Of a DNA stretch of 64,000 nt, positions 25,521 to 34,355 are shown piece by piece. The stretch is from S015-6 sp964384945 (GTDB taxonomy: Bacteria > Desulfobacterota > DSWW01): contig CAYLMK010000003.1 in assembly GCA_964384945.1 (NCBI GenBank), positions 186,001 to 250,000 of the forward strand, given 5' to 3'. The translations under genes were made by a program, and so were the position numbers. Position 1 is the stretch's first letter. Each line of letters opens with the position of its first letter. The notes under the pieces are model-generated. The model worked only from the letters and a program-made list of their open reading frames with translations, did not search any database and was not told the origin of the DNA.

Positions 25521-28438
25521 ATGTAATCATCCGTGGCCGGCAGGACGTCAGGGTGCATGAGGTTGGCCGGGTCAAAGGCCTTTCTCGCATTTTTCAGTAT
25601 GTTCAGATACTCACTGACGACGCCCCAAAGGGGCAGATGGTATTCTCCGGCGCCGAACATGTTGCGAAACAAGGCGCCTCCGAATTCCAGCATGAGCTTC
25701 TGGGTCTTGTGCATCATGACGGTTGCGCGCTTGACATCTTCCGGGTTGCCCTGATCCCACCAGAAGTCGACCTCGATACCCCCCGCCCGCGCATAGGGCA
25801 GCGGACCCTGAATGTCCGTTCCCGTCATGGCATGCTCCACCGAAACCCTCGGATCGGAGGTTTTCCAGTATTTCTGCACCAACTGATCGTACCTCCGCGC
25901 AAATTCCGGAATCTGATCCATTCGTATGTTGCAGGCAGTCCATTGGAATGCCCCTTTGTAGGCCGCAACAAAGTTCTCTTTGATTCCCAGACTCATTTTC
26001 GTCGAAGCGGTCGATTGCGCATTCTTCACTTCCTCGCCGAACATGGCGGGGTCAATCACCGTCAGCCCGTGTTTCTGGACGATCTCGGCCACGATCTCCT
26101 TCTTGATTGCCAACTCTTCCGCGTCGTAGCCGCTGACGACCGAGGACAAAGGATGTTGGGGAGCCATGCCGATCACTCCGGGGACGGTCAGCCCTTCGAA
26201 CAAGTCGACCATCGCGAGGGCGAAGAGGCCGGGATGGGCCTTGTACATGAAGTCGGTTACGTTCTCCCGGCCGAGTTCGTGAATCGCTTTGATGGTCTCG
26301 CTGAAGGCATGATGAACGTCCTGATCGTAGTTGGCGGCCGTGACGAGATCCTCGAACGTCTCGGCATCGTCTCTCTCCGGATAGAGTTTGGCCGTCAACT
26401 CGGTGCATACCCCGAACATGCCGTCCGCATTGAAAAACATGCCGCATAAGTCAGGACCCGGGGTGAAGTGGAGAGGAAGATTCCCCACATTCGGTACCGC
26501 GCTCGGGCCGACCTTCAATACCTCCCCGTTGGGCAGCACCCAGGTCATGCCGGCTGTCAGTTCAGGGTTCAGTCCGTACTTGAACAGAGATCCGGCGCCG
26601 CCGCGTGCGACATAGTTGGACAGAAGGGATACGCTGCCCAATGTCAAAGCCAGAATCGGTTTCAAATGGAAATTGTCGTACGCTCTGTGTTTCACCGTCT
26701 CCCACCAGACCGAGCGCATCCGGATGCCCGGACTCACGGAAATGGTCATGGCCTCATCGTCTATGATCATCCGGTCATCCATTCGCTTCAGATCGATGAG
26801 AATGCCGCCTTTGCGCGTAATTGCCAGGCCGCCGTGATTGAATCCGGTAGACAGGGGAACGACCGGGATGCCGCGTTCGTAAGCGATCCGGATAATGCTC
26901 TGGATCTCCTCGGCGGTCCGAGGCAGAACGACAATGTTGGGTCTCTCGCCGGAGAAGATCGTGAAATCACGCCCGTAGGCGCCCAAATCGACCGGGTTGT
27001 CGCTCACCCATTGCGGGCCCAGGCATTCAGCCAGTTTGCTCTTGACCTTGTCCAGATTGGAGACGGTCAATCCGATTTCCCCTTCTCCCGGCTGAAGGGG
27101 CTTCCACTCGGGATCCTCCTGCCTGATGATGCGACCCGGATTGAGGATATTGTCAGGATCCAGCATGGTCTTGATGTGCTTCAGGACCGGCAGGTGATTG
27201 GGGATGCTCGTATAGACCTTACGACCCAACGCCCCATGGGGACGATCGAAAAATGCGCCCCGATCTGCCAGCGACACGTTCAAGGCGTTCATGGCGGAAG
27301 CATGGGCCGGATCCTTGGAAAACCAATCGCAGACAGCATACACGGCTCTACCGTGGTCGTAAGCGGAGAAGATCTTCCCTACCCTGTCGGGCGAAAGCCC
27401 GGCCGCCTCGGCTGCCCGGTCGATCTCCGCTTCGAGTCCTTTCATATTGGTGAAAAGGGCATAGAAGCCTGTGTGATGATCACCCGCCTCCATCCAGGGC
27501 AGATCGAGCTCGCCGGTCATGGGCTCGACAAGCCGATCTTCCCGCCTCCCGCGGAACTTCTTCAGCAGCTTGTCCACCCGATCCCTGTTGTGGTCCACGC
27601 GCTTGGCTCGCCCCTCGAACCCGATGACCAGGCTCCAGGCAGGGTAATCCCTCACGTCTCCGCTCAACACGTTCGCCAGGGAAACCCGGTTCATGCCCAG
27701 ATACTCGATCCCCAACTCCGTGCGGGGAACATTCCGCATGGCCTTCATCATCTCCGCCGCATCCTCAAAGGCGTAGACGAGGCATGTGCGACGCTCACAC
27801 ACCGGCCAGAGCATGATGGAGGCCCGGGTCATGACGCCGAGCACGTCATCCGCACCAAAGAACCAGTTGGACAGGTTGGGGCCGCCCTCGTTTCTGCCGT
27901 CCGACTCGTCGCTGAAGCCATGGGTTCCGGTGCGATGGATTCGACCGTTGGCCAGCACGAGTCTCAAATTGGTGACCGGATAGTCCCAGAATTTCGACGC
28001 CGCCTTGCCGACGACCCGGGCCGCATGCGATTCCGCCACCGAACGCGAATTGGCCGCAAGGGGGGCGGCCGCCTTGATTCCCCGGGTTCTCAATGCCTCA
28101 TGGAGCTGATCCCACGTGACGCCCCTCTGAACATGGGCCATCAACGTGTACTCATCGATGACCTCGATTTGATTCATCCGTTCGAAATCCAGGAAGATGC
28201 CTTCCTTATCCAGATCTTCCTCGAGGAGATAGCGGTCGTTCGCCGTCAGGATCGCGATTCGACGCTCCCGCGCCAAGTTCACCGTCCTTTGCACTTCTTC
28301 GTCGTTTCGAGGTCGGACGGTCACCATGGAAGGTGTTTCCCAGCCCGGGCGCAGAAATCGCCGGGTCCCATTCGTCCCCTTCCGTACGTTCCCTTTTCCA
28401 ACGATCCCTTCGAGTTCGTTCAGAACGTTCTCGTCCAT
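25517..28438 (-). CDS. Tandem FAD-linked oxidase (vanillyl-alcohol-oxidase family), two fused modules
   Basis: A 973-residue protein built of two successive VAO/4-cresol-dehydrogenase-type units. Unit 1 (about 1-455) has MVTVRPRNDEEVQRTVNLAR and ends KTMLDPDNILNPGRI. Unit 2 (about 480-973) has IVVLPRTAEEIQSIIRIAYE, an FAD pyrophosphate loop PLSTGFNHGGLAI, and ends ARKAFDPANLMHPD. Unit 1 lacks the glycine-rich loop (there it reads ILTANDRYLLEED), so it may not bind FAD normally. No signal peptide. A strong sigma70 promoter precedes it. Such flavoenzymes oxidise phenolic or alcohol substrates; the substrate here is unknown. Confidence 0.85.
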   Translation of the reverse strand: MDENVLNELEGIVGKGNVRKGTNGTRRFLRPGWETPSMVTVRPRNDEEVQRTVNLARERRIAILTANDRYLLEEDLDKEGIFLDFERMNQIEVIDEYTLMAHVQRGVTWDQLHEALRTRGIKAAAPLAANSRSVAESHAARVVGKAASKFWDYPVTNLRLVLANGRIHRTGTHGFSDESDGRNEGGPNLSNWFFGADDVLGVMTRASIMLWPVCERRTCLVYAFEDAAEMMKAMRNVPRTELGIEYLGMNRVSLANVLSGDVRDYPAWSLVIGFEGRAKRVDHNRDRVDKLLKKFRGRREDRLVEPMTGELDLPWMEAGDHHTGFYALFTNMKGLEAEIDRAAEAAGLSPDRVGKIFSAYDHGRAVYAVCDWFSKDPAHASAMNALNVSLADRGAFFDRPHGALGRKVYTSIPNHLPVLKHIKTMLDPDNILNPGRIIRQEDPEWKPLQPGEGEIGLTVSNLDKVKSKLAECLGPQWVSDNPVDLGAYGRDFTIFSGERPNIVVLPRTAEEIQSIIRIAYERGIPVVPLSTGFNHGGLAITRKGGILIDLKRMDDRMIIDDEAMTISVSPGIRMRSVWWETVKHRAYDNFHLKPILALTLGSVSLLSNYVARGGAGSLFKYGLNPELTAGMTWVLPNGEVLKVGPSAVPNVGNLPLHFTPGPDLCGMFFNADGMFGVCTELTAKLYPERDDAETFEDLVTAANYDQDVHHAFSETIKAIHELGRENVTDFMYKAHPGLFALAMVDLFEGLTVPGVIGMAPQHPLSSVVSGYDAEELAIKKEIVAEIVQKHGLTVIDPAMFGEEVKNAQSTASTKMSLGIKENFVAAYKGAFQWTACNIRMDQIPEFARRYDQLVQKYWKTSDPRVSVEHAMTGTDIQGPLPYARAGGIEVDFWWDQGNPEDVKRATVMMHKTQKLMLEFGGALFRNMFGAGEYHLPLWGVVSEYLNILKNARKAFDPANLMHPDVLPATDDYI

Positions 28439-28515
28439 GCAACTGACTCCTTCTCCGTTGCGGCGTGTCCGGATGAGCGTCGCGGGTCCCGGCGGGACCC
28501 GGGATGTTCCCTGCC

Positions 28516-28544
28516 ATGATAAGCGAATTTATTTGGGGGGTCAA
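28516..28544 (-). promoter_or_regulatory. Strong sigma70-type promoter of the tandem FAD oxidase
   Basis: Minus strand TTGACC (28539-28544), exactly 17 bp, TATCAT (28516-28521), in an unusually AT-rich patch. The start codon lies 78 bp from the -10 box. Confidence 0.65.
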
Positions 28545-28627
28545 TAAAAAAACTGTCCATCGGGTCAAGTTTCATGTAGCATCGTGTGAGGTCCTTGCGT
28601 CCCGCTCGGAGGGAAATCATCGACACC

Positions 28628-28824
28628 ATGCACCGCTGCACCGCGAGCGCGGCTACCCGCGATTGGGACCCTTTTCTCGCCTGCTGCACCGAAGAGATGG
28701 CCGCGGATATGGTTCCGTGGGGTTCGAGGAGCCCATGATCATGCAGGCAAAGGATCTCATGGAGCTCGTCTGCCGAGCCCTCCGGGACGGGGGTGTCTAC
28801 CTGCCTGATTTCCTCAGAGCCTGA
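28628..28824 (+). pseudogene. SnoaL-like protein remnant
   Basis: One frame (28628-28735) reads TRDWDPFLACCTEEMAADMV followed by PWGSRSP, like the second helix and first strands of SnoaL-like proteins, then hits a stop. The neighbouring frame continues with MIMQAKDLMELVCRALRDGG to 28824. Together they look like a frameshifted fragment of the same family as the truncated gene at 25197. Short, so tentative. Confidence 0.35.
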
Positions 28825-30125
28825 ACCGTGAAATAGGACTCATCCAGGCCGGTATCGTAGACGGTCGTGGTGGGAAGCTGCTTCCGGCATCCTCCGAAAA
28901 GCTCATATCTGGACGACTCGAGATTCATGTAGATGTAGCCGGCGTACATTCTCATTTTGTTGCAACTGTCGGCAAACGTATACGCCTCGTACATGCGCCA
29001 CAAATTTCCACGCTTGTCATACCTGTCGGCAAGCACGGGTGCCCAGCAATCTTCGTCATAATACCCGACCCGCTTGCTGTAAGGGTGGTCGAGTCCTTCC
29101 TTCAGCGTCCCTTCCACGACCCAGACGCGATGCAACTCATAGCGGATTCGCTCCGGATTGATGTCCTGTGCCCAGCATTCGTCTTCGTCCTCCGCATCTG
29201 CCGGGAAGAGGTCGTAGCAGTTGTAAGGAATGTAGATTTCCCTCTTGCCGAGAAGCTTCCAGTTCCAGTGGCTGACCGTTCCCCTGAACTCCATGCCGTT
29301 TTCATCCATGGTGAGCTCTCCGTCGAGCTGGCCTCCGTTGGTCATGGAAGGAGCCCGCCGCACCCTCCGCAGGGTGGGAAGAAACAGCCATGTGTCTTCG
29401 AGCCGGTTGTCGTCCAGGTAGGAAACGGAGAGGAAGTCGATACCCTTTTCATCTGCAGGGTAGGTGGTCAGGTTCCGGATCTTCTGGAAGACCGCCTCCG
29501 GGTTCGGGAAAGGTCTTGTCTTGATCCGGGTCTCCCCGTAATTCAGCACTTTGGTCTGCCACATGGTCTTCTTGACTCTGCCCGAGGGGCTGACGACCCT
29601 GCGGCACTGGGTCGATACGGCGTCATCCCCGAGGTACATCCTGCGGATGTTCCATATGGCCTCGACCCCATCCTTGGGCTCAGGAAAGGCGATGGCCCCC
29701 TGGAAGCCCTGAAGAGCCCCGTTTTCATCAATCCTGCAGGTTTTCCTGTTCTTCTCCACGGCCGCATAGTACTCGGGACAGAATTCGACGTTTCGACGGG
29801 TCGGATAGACGTTCATGTAGAATTTCTCGTGCTTCCTCAGGCGGGCGATTTGCCCGGGGGAAAGCCGTTCCTGGTATTGGTCCACATTCGTGTGATCGAT
29901 GCGGAACAGGGGTCTTTCCCGCTTGTAGGGGCTGGGGAAATACTGCCCCGGCGTGTAGTCGCTCGGGCACGGCAGATACTTGTGCCCTTCCCAGGCGGGG
30001 ATCTCCCCGGTCGCATTCGGACCGGGGTCCGCCCCGATCACGCTGATATCGATTGCGTGGGTTGTGGCTGTCGGCAAGACGAGAAGGATGGAAACAAGGA
30101 GTACACCGGCAGCGGAAGCCCTCAT
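28797..30125 (-). CDS. DUF1329 family exported protein
   Basis: A 442-residue protein with a cleavable signal peptide (MRASAAGVLLVSILLVLP then THA). The body is typical of DUF1329: IGADPGPNATGEIPAWEG near the mature N terminus, LPTLRRVRRAPS in the middle and a Tyr/Trp-rich C-terminal half. These beta-rich, lipoprotein-localisation-factor-like proteins are found in periplasm or outer membrane, often beside hydrocarbon or steroid catabolism genes. Between two flavoenzyme genes on the same strand; probably part of the same pathway. Confidence 0.82.
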   Translation of the reverse strand: MRASAAGVLLVSILLVLPTATTHAIDISVIGADPGPNATGEIPAWEGHKYLPCPSDYTPGQYFPSPYKRERPLFRIDHTNVDQYQERLSPGQIARLRKHEKFYMNVYPTRRNVEFCPEYYAAVEKNRKTCRIDENGALQGFQGAIAFPEPKDGVEAIWNIRRMYLGDDAVSTQCRRVVSPSGRVKKTMWQTKVLNYGETRIKTRPFPNPEAVFQKIRNLTTYPADEKGIDFLSVSYLDDNRLEDTWLFLPTLRRVRRAPSMTNGGQLDGELTMDENGMEFRGTVSHWNWKLLGKREIYIPYNCYDLFPADAEDEDECWAQDINPERIRYELHRVWVVEGTLKEGLDHPYSKRVGYYDEDCWAPVLADRYDKRGNLWRMYEAYTFADSCNKMRMYAGYIYMNLESSRYELFGGCRKQLPTTTVYDTGLDESYFTVQALRKSGR

Positions 30126-30236
30126 CAGATCCCCCTTCGTCTGATGTTGGAAAGGAGCCCTCGCGGGGCGGAGGCCTTCTCACCTTGGGAACGGTTCGCT
30201 TCCTTGGACCAGCCTTACATAATTCTTCTTGAATTT

Positions 30237-31358
30237 TCAATCCGTTTTTTCGCTCGAGACTTCTACAGCCCTCCTCGATCCTGAAACCTTCCTTCTTCCT
30301 TTCATCATGTCCACGGCCCAGTGTCGTTCGTAGCCCGGGATGGCGTCGTCGATCATCTTCAAGGAGGGAGTCATCAACCGGGGGAACCGCATCATGAGGT
30401 GTGCCATAGGGAGGCGCATGGGCATCCGCCGCATGGCGGCGGAAACGACGCGGACGCGGTGAAAGTTTCTGTTGAATCGCTTGAAGTCTTCCAAGGCCCT
30501 CTCCGTGTCCGTGTAGGCCAATTCCGCGATCTTTCCGGACATGAGCGCGCCGTGGATACCGAACATGCCGGCAGGGTCGATCATTCCGCTGATCGTGCCG
30601 GCCAGCACCCGGTTGCCCTTGAAGAGCCGTAATGAATCCTTGCCGAGCACGGGGGTATGGCCGCAGTGTTTCACCCACTTGGGGAACGTCAGGCCCTCGG
30701 TTTCTTCCAGGTGGCGTTTGCACTCCTCGATGTTCTCGTCGCTCATCGGATAGCGGGTGAAGACCAGGAAGAACATGAGGTCGTTCGCCACCGAAAGGTA
30801 GCCGTAGTCCGTGGAGTATCTCCCGGACCACCCCATGAGGGCGTCCTCGAATCTCGGATCGTCGAGCTTCTTGCGGGCGTAGGCGCCCGTAGCTTGTTCG
30901 TAGGGAACGCCGATCGCCTCCATGCCCTCCTTATCGAATCCGGTTGCCACGACGGCTCGTTCCGGGATGTCTTCCAGGCGACGGACGTAGTGATCGAAAC
31001 GAACGTTGATCCCCATGTCCACGGCGATATTGTACAGATAGGTATCGATCGATGTCTTGCGGCCGCCCCGCTCAACCAGGTAATAGTTGGCGGGGTTGAG
31101 GTCGAACTTCTCGTTTTCGACGATCATGCGGAAGCGCTTCACCGCAGTAAAGCAAGGGGAGATGTCGATGCCGATGTAGCGGGAGACTCCTGCCGGGTCG
31201 ATCGGCGTGGCGTGGACGGAGGGATGGAAATCCTCCAGCATGCCCAGGGATTTGGCTGCCTCCCAGATCTCAACCTCGTAGCCTTTCCGACAGAGGTTGA
31301 TGCCGGCCACCAGGCCGGCGAGGCCGGCCCCCACGATCGTGATCTTGGAAGTAGACAT
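30237..31358 (-). CDS. FAD-dependent oxidoreductase
   Basis: A 373-residue flavoprotein with an N-terminal dinucleotide motif ITIVGAGLAGLVAGINL then VEIWEA, and the second FAD motif GMFGIHGALMSGKIAEL near residue 285, as in geranylgeranyl-reductase/phytoene-desaturase-like enzymes. A C-terminal basic tail may contact a membrane or partner. Likely co-transcribed with the DUF1329 gene 111 bp downstream. Substrate unknown. A perfect palindrome lies about 90 bp upstream of its start. Confidence 0.78.
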   Translation of the reverse strand: MSTSKITIVGAGLAGLVAGINLCRKGYEVEIWEAAKSLGMLEDFHPSVHATPIDPAGVSRYIGIDISPCFTAVKRFRMIVENEKFDLNPANYYLVERGGRKTSIDTYLYNIAVDMGINVRFDHYVRRLEDIPERAVVATGFDKEGMEAIGVPYEQATGAYARKKLDDPRFEDALMGWSGRYSTDYGYLSVANDLMFFLVFTRYPMSDENIEECKRHLEETEGLTFPKWVKHCGHTPVLGKDSLRLFKGNRVLAGTISGMIDPAGMFGIHGALMSGKIAELAYTDTERALEDFKRFNRNFHRVRVVSAAMRRMPMRLPMAHLMMRFPRLMTPSLKMIDDAIPGYERHWAVDMMKGRRKVSGSRRAVEVSSEKTD

Positions 31359-31723
31359 GCATTCCTCCCCGATGGATCGAAAAACTTTCGAAACCGGCTC
31401 CGAGGACCGCCCGGAGCGCCGTGAGCTTATCTGCTCAGTCAGTTTTTTGTTTGACTAGTCAAATAGCAGATATTGCTGTTTTCATCAAGGGGAAAAATGA
31501 AGAAACGGCCCCGACAAAAGCCCGCCCGAGGGAGGCAATGCCCTTCAGGCGCTTGGAATCTAGGCCGCAGAGCATGCCCGCTCCCCTGGCGCTCTGTCTC
31601 CCAAGTCCTTGACACCAAACGCGCCCGGCTCTGCGGTGTTTTGTGGAGAGGGGCAATCGTTCTCCAGGGCAGACCTGTCGCGAGCGAGGATTCCACGCCT
31701 GCCTTGCCTCGGGTGCGTGTCCT
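31359..31723. other. 365-bp gap with a palindrome, otherwise no gene
   Basis: Apart from the palindrome at 31450-31463 I see no supported gene; the open frames here have no recognisable domains. The two flanking minus-strand genes are probably separate transcription units. Confidence 0.4.
31450..31463. promoter_or_regulatory. Perfect 14-bp palindrome, probable operator
   Basis: TTTGACTAGTCAAA is self-complementary. On the minus strand it overlaps a possible -10 (TATTTG) placed 17 bp after TTGATG, upstream of the FAD oxidoreductase gene. The size and symmetry fit a TetR- or MarR-type operator; no such regulator gene is in the window. Confidence 0.5.
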
Positions 31724-32584
31724 TCATTTCATCTCGTTCAGGGTCCAGTCGTATTCGAGGTATTTCACCCTGGGCCCTCCCTCCCGGAGATAAGCCCTGT
31801 CCCTCTCTTCGGCAACGTAGCGGCTCACGTAGTCGAGTTTCGCTCGGTCGCTGCCTCCGAAGTCCTCGCCGAACCAGTCCAGGATGCGCGAGAGGTAGAC
31901 GGTATCCGTCCGCCTGTCGATCTTGAGATTTCGCGGCTGGGCGAAAAAGGACCGGGCCTGGTCCTCGAGCTGGAAGTCCAGCTTCGCGCCGTCATAGGCT
32001 TCTCTTCGCAGCTTCGGGCATCCAACGGATGCGCAAACGATGGCAAAGTGAATCCTGGGTTCCCCCATCTTCCTCAAGATTTTGTGTTCGATGTCGTTCA
32101 GCGAGTAGGCCTTTCCTCGGACGGTCACAGGGTAGTCATCCCAGATGTTGAAACCCAGAATACGGCTGGCCTTGTCACGGATCGATTGGAGCGGGTAGAA
32201 CTCCAGGATTCCCTGGACCGTCAAGGCGTTGTAGACATTGATCCAGAAGGCGAGCGCTTCGGATCCCCCCAGCGATTCAACTTGCTGTTTATCAATATTA
32301 ATTAGATACTTACGTAGTGTTTCTTCATCCAACTTCTTCCATTTCCGGTAATTCACAAATCCCTGGTCATCGACATATTTTCCGAGAAGTCGGTCGAATT
32401 CCGAATGATCCACGCCATTGCCCGCAGGATCCCGCGCGTGCGGATCCTGCACGGTTTCTTCGGCCTGGACTGCAAAAACGACCGTCAAGACAAGGAGAAT
32501 CCCCGAAAAGTACCGGAAGGAGAGCCTTCTCCGACGATTGCTTTGCGCAACGTCTCCACACAGCTTGCGATGGTTTCCCTTCAT
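31724..32584 (-). CDS. DUF547 domain exported protein
   Basis: A 286-residue protein with a signal peptide (FSGILLVLTVVFAVQAEE). The DUF547 core is clear: FVNYRKWKKLD, then LAFWINVYNALTVQGIL, DYPVTVRGKAYSLNDIEHKIL and FAIVCASVGCPKLRREAY. These proteins are predicted thiol-related hydrolase-fold enzymes of unknown reaction, exported in many proteobacteria. The longer in-frame ORF from 32755 includes an unrelated amidohydrolase fragment, so the ATG at 32584 (GAGGGGG upstream) is taken as the start. Confidence 0.83.
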   Translation of the reverse strand: MKGNHRKLCGDVAQSNRRRRLSFRYFSGILLVLTVVFAVQAEETVQDPHARDPAGNGVDHSEFDRLLGKYVDDQGFVNYRKWKKLDEETLRKYLINIDKQQVESLGGSEALAFWINVYNALTVQGILEFYPLQSIRDKASRILGFNIWDDYPVTVRGKAYSLNDIEHKILRKMGEPRIHFAIVCASVGCPKLRREAYDGAKLDFQLEDQARSFFAQPRNLKIDRRTDTVYLSRILDWFGEDFGGSDRAKLDYVSRYVAEERDRAYLREGGPRVKYLEYDWTLNEMK

Positions 32585-32593
32585 CTTCCACCC

Positions 32594-32701
32594 CCTCTCT
32601 GCCATAAGAGAGACCTTGCCCCGCTTGACTACAACCGCAGGGGCTCGTGAACCGGTCGTGTCCATGGTGATAAGATTCCCGTTGCGGATGATTCGGTCCA
32701 T
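32594..32701 (-). pseudogene. Amidohydrolase N-terminal remnant
   Basis: From an ATG at 32701 the frame reads MDRIIRNGNLITMDTTGSRA then PAVVVKRGKVSL, the standard opening of metal-dependent amidohydrolases (imidazolonepropionase/YtcJ-like). Homology ends there, and the frame runs on in frame into the DUF547 signal peptide. It is therefore a fragment left upstream of, and in frame with, a different gene. Confidence 0.6.
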
Positions 32702-32877
32702 ACGGTAACCTCCCGAGGCATCGGGCGGACTTACGCCAACGTTACCCCATGGCACGCCGATGTCAATCGATCATGCAAGGCGTGAAGGATTTGCCAACAG
32801 ATGGAGACTATGATAGATCCGCCGTCGGCGATTTGCGCGGATGCCCCTCCCGGCGCTGAAGCAGAACGAGTGCATCG

Positions 32878-34332
32878 ATGATCTATGAACCGAATCAACG
32901 ATCGTTAAGACAACATCGGCTGCCCGCCTGGTTTGACGACGCCAAGCTCGGCGTTTTCATCGCCTGGGGTCTATATTCCCTACCCGCCTATGCGCCCACG
33001 GGATGGACCTCCCACAGGTTGATATCGGAACAGGGATGGGAAGCCTATTTCCGAAGCACCCCTTACGCCGAATGGTATCCGAACGCCATCCAAATCAAGG
33101 GCTCGCCTGCGGCCCAATATCACAAGAAGAAATACGGGGATGCGTTCGCCTACGAGGATTTCGCACCGCAGTTCCAGAAACACGTCGAAAAATGGGACCC
33201 GGACCGGTGGGCCTCCTTTCTGAACGAGGCTGGAGCAAAATACGTCGTGTATGTCACGAAGTTTCACGACGGTTTCTTGATGTGGCCGAGCGCCCATAAA
33301 TGCCCGGCAAGGAAGGGCTGGCACTCCGAGCGCGACACCGTCGGAGAACTGGCTGACGCGGTAAGGGCAAGAGGGATACGGATGGGCGTCTACTATTCGG
33401 GCGCTCTCGACTGGGTCTTTACACAAAAGCCGGTCATGGACCTTGTCGACCTCATGACGGGCGGACCGCAGACGGAGCAATACGCCGAGTATGTCGATCA
33501 TCATTACATGGAATTGATAGAGAAGATCAGGCCGGACATCCTCTGGAACGACATCGGCTACCCTCCGAAGGGACGGCGCGAACAGGTCATCGCCTGTTAC
33601 TACAATACGGTCAAGGACGGATGCATAAACGACAGATGGGTACAGTACGGCCGGCATATGCGGTACACAAGAAAGCAGCCGCTCAGGAGGCTCATCAACC
33701 ATCTCGGCGCAAGGGCGATGAAGGCCGGGAGAACGGGAGCGCCCTCCTCGATTCACGTTGATTTCACCACGCCCGAATTCACGCACCCCAAAAGAATACA
33801 GAAGAAAAAATTCGAGGCCATCCTCGGCTTCGGGACATCGGTGGCGTATAACGCCCTTGAGAAGGATTCTGAATGCCACTCCGTTGAACAGATGGCGAAG
33901 TGGTTCTGCGATATCATCGCGAATAACGGGAACCTTCTGCTCGTGGCGTCTCCCAAGGCAGACGGATGCTTTCCCGAAGTGCAGACGAAGAGAATCCTCG
34001 AATTCGGAAGATGGGTCAAAAAGAATGCAGAGGCGATCTACGGCTCGCGCCCTTTCTTGCCCGATGCGGAGGCGCTGCAGAATGATGAGAACGGCCCCCG
34101 GTTTACGGTCAAGGCCGGATCCCTCTATGCGTTTGTTCCGCAGAGCGCGGGGAGCGCTCTGAAGATACAAGGCCTGTCGGCGCAAGAGAATACCGAGGTA
34201 CACCTGCTCGGCTGGAACGGGAAGGTGGAATGGGCATCGGGCAAGAACAACCTGACGATCCGGCTGCCCCCGGGCCTAGAGGAATCGCCCGTGCATGTCT
34301 GCAAAATAACACCGGTTCCGAAACGGAAATAG
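32878..34332 (+). CDS. GH29-type alpha-L-fucosidase
   Basis: A 484-residue glycosidase. Seen: WFDDAKLGVFIAWGLYSLPA at the N terminus, VTKFHDGFLMW (about 126-136), and the predicted nucleophile Asp225 in PDILWNDIGYP; an NGNLLLVASP segment and C-terminal beta domain follow as in GH29. No signal peptide, so probably cytoplasmic. Base composition looks lower in GC than the surrounding genes, hinting at a different origin. No other glycan genes are near except the distant sulfatase. Confidence 0.88.
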   Translation: MIYEPNQRSLRQHRLPAWFDDAKLGVFIAWGLYSLPAYAPTGWTSHRLISEQGWEAYFRSTPYAEWYPNAIQIKGSPAAQYHKKKYGDAFAYEDFAPQFQKHVEKWDPDRWASFLNEAGAKYVVYVTKFHDGFLMWPSAHKCPARKGWHSERDTVGELADAVRARGIRMGVYYSGALDWVFTQKPVMDLVDLMTGGPQTEQYAEYVDHHYMELIEKIRPDILWNDIGYPPKGRREQVIACYYNTVKDGCINDRWVQYGRHMRYTRKQPLRRLINHLGARAMKAGRTGAPSSIHVDFTTPEFTHPKRIQKKKFEAILGFGTSVAYNALEKDSECHSVEQMAKWFCDIIANNGNLLLVASPKADGCFPEVQTKRILEFGRWVKKNAEAIYGSRPFLPDAEALQNDENGPRFTVKAGSLYAFVPQSAGSALKIQGLSAQENTEVHLLGWNGKVEWASGKNNLTIRLPPGLEESPVHVCKITPVPKRK

Positions 34333-34355
34333 GACTTCCGCCTCCCTCCCTGCTT

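Noticed and set aside
32750..32764. TGGCACG-CCGA-TGTC as a sigma54 promoter toward the fucosidase gene
   Set aside because: The -24 half is perfect but the -12 half lacks TTGC, and no activator is adjacent.
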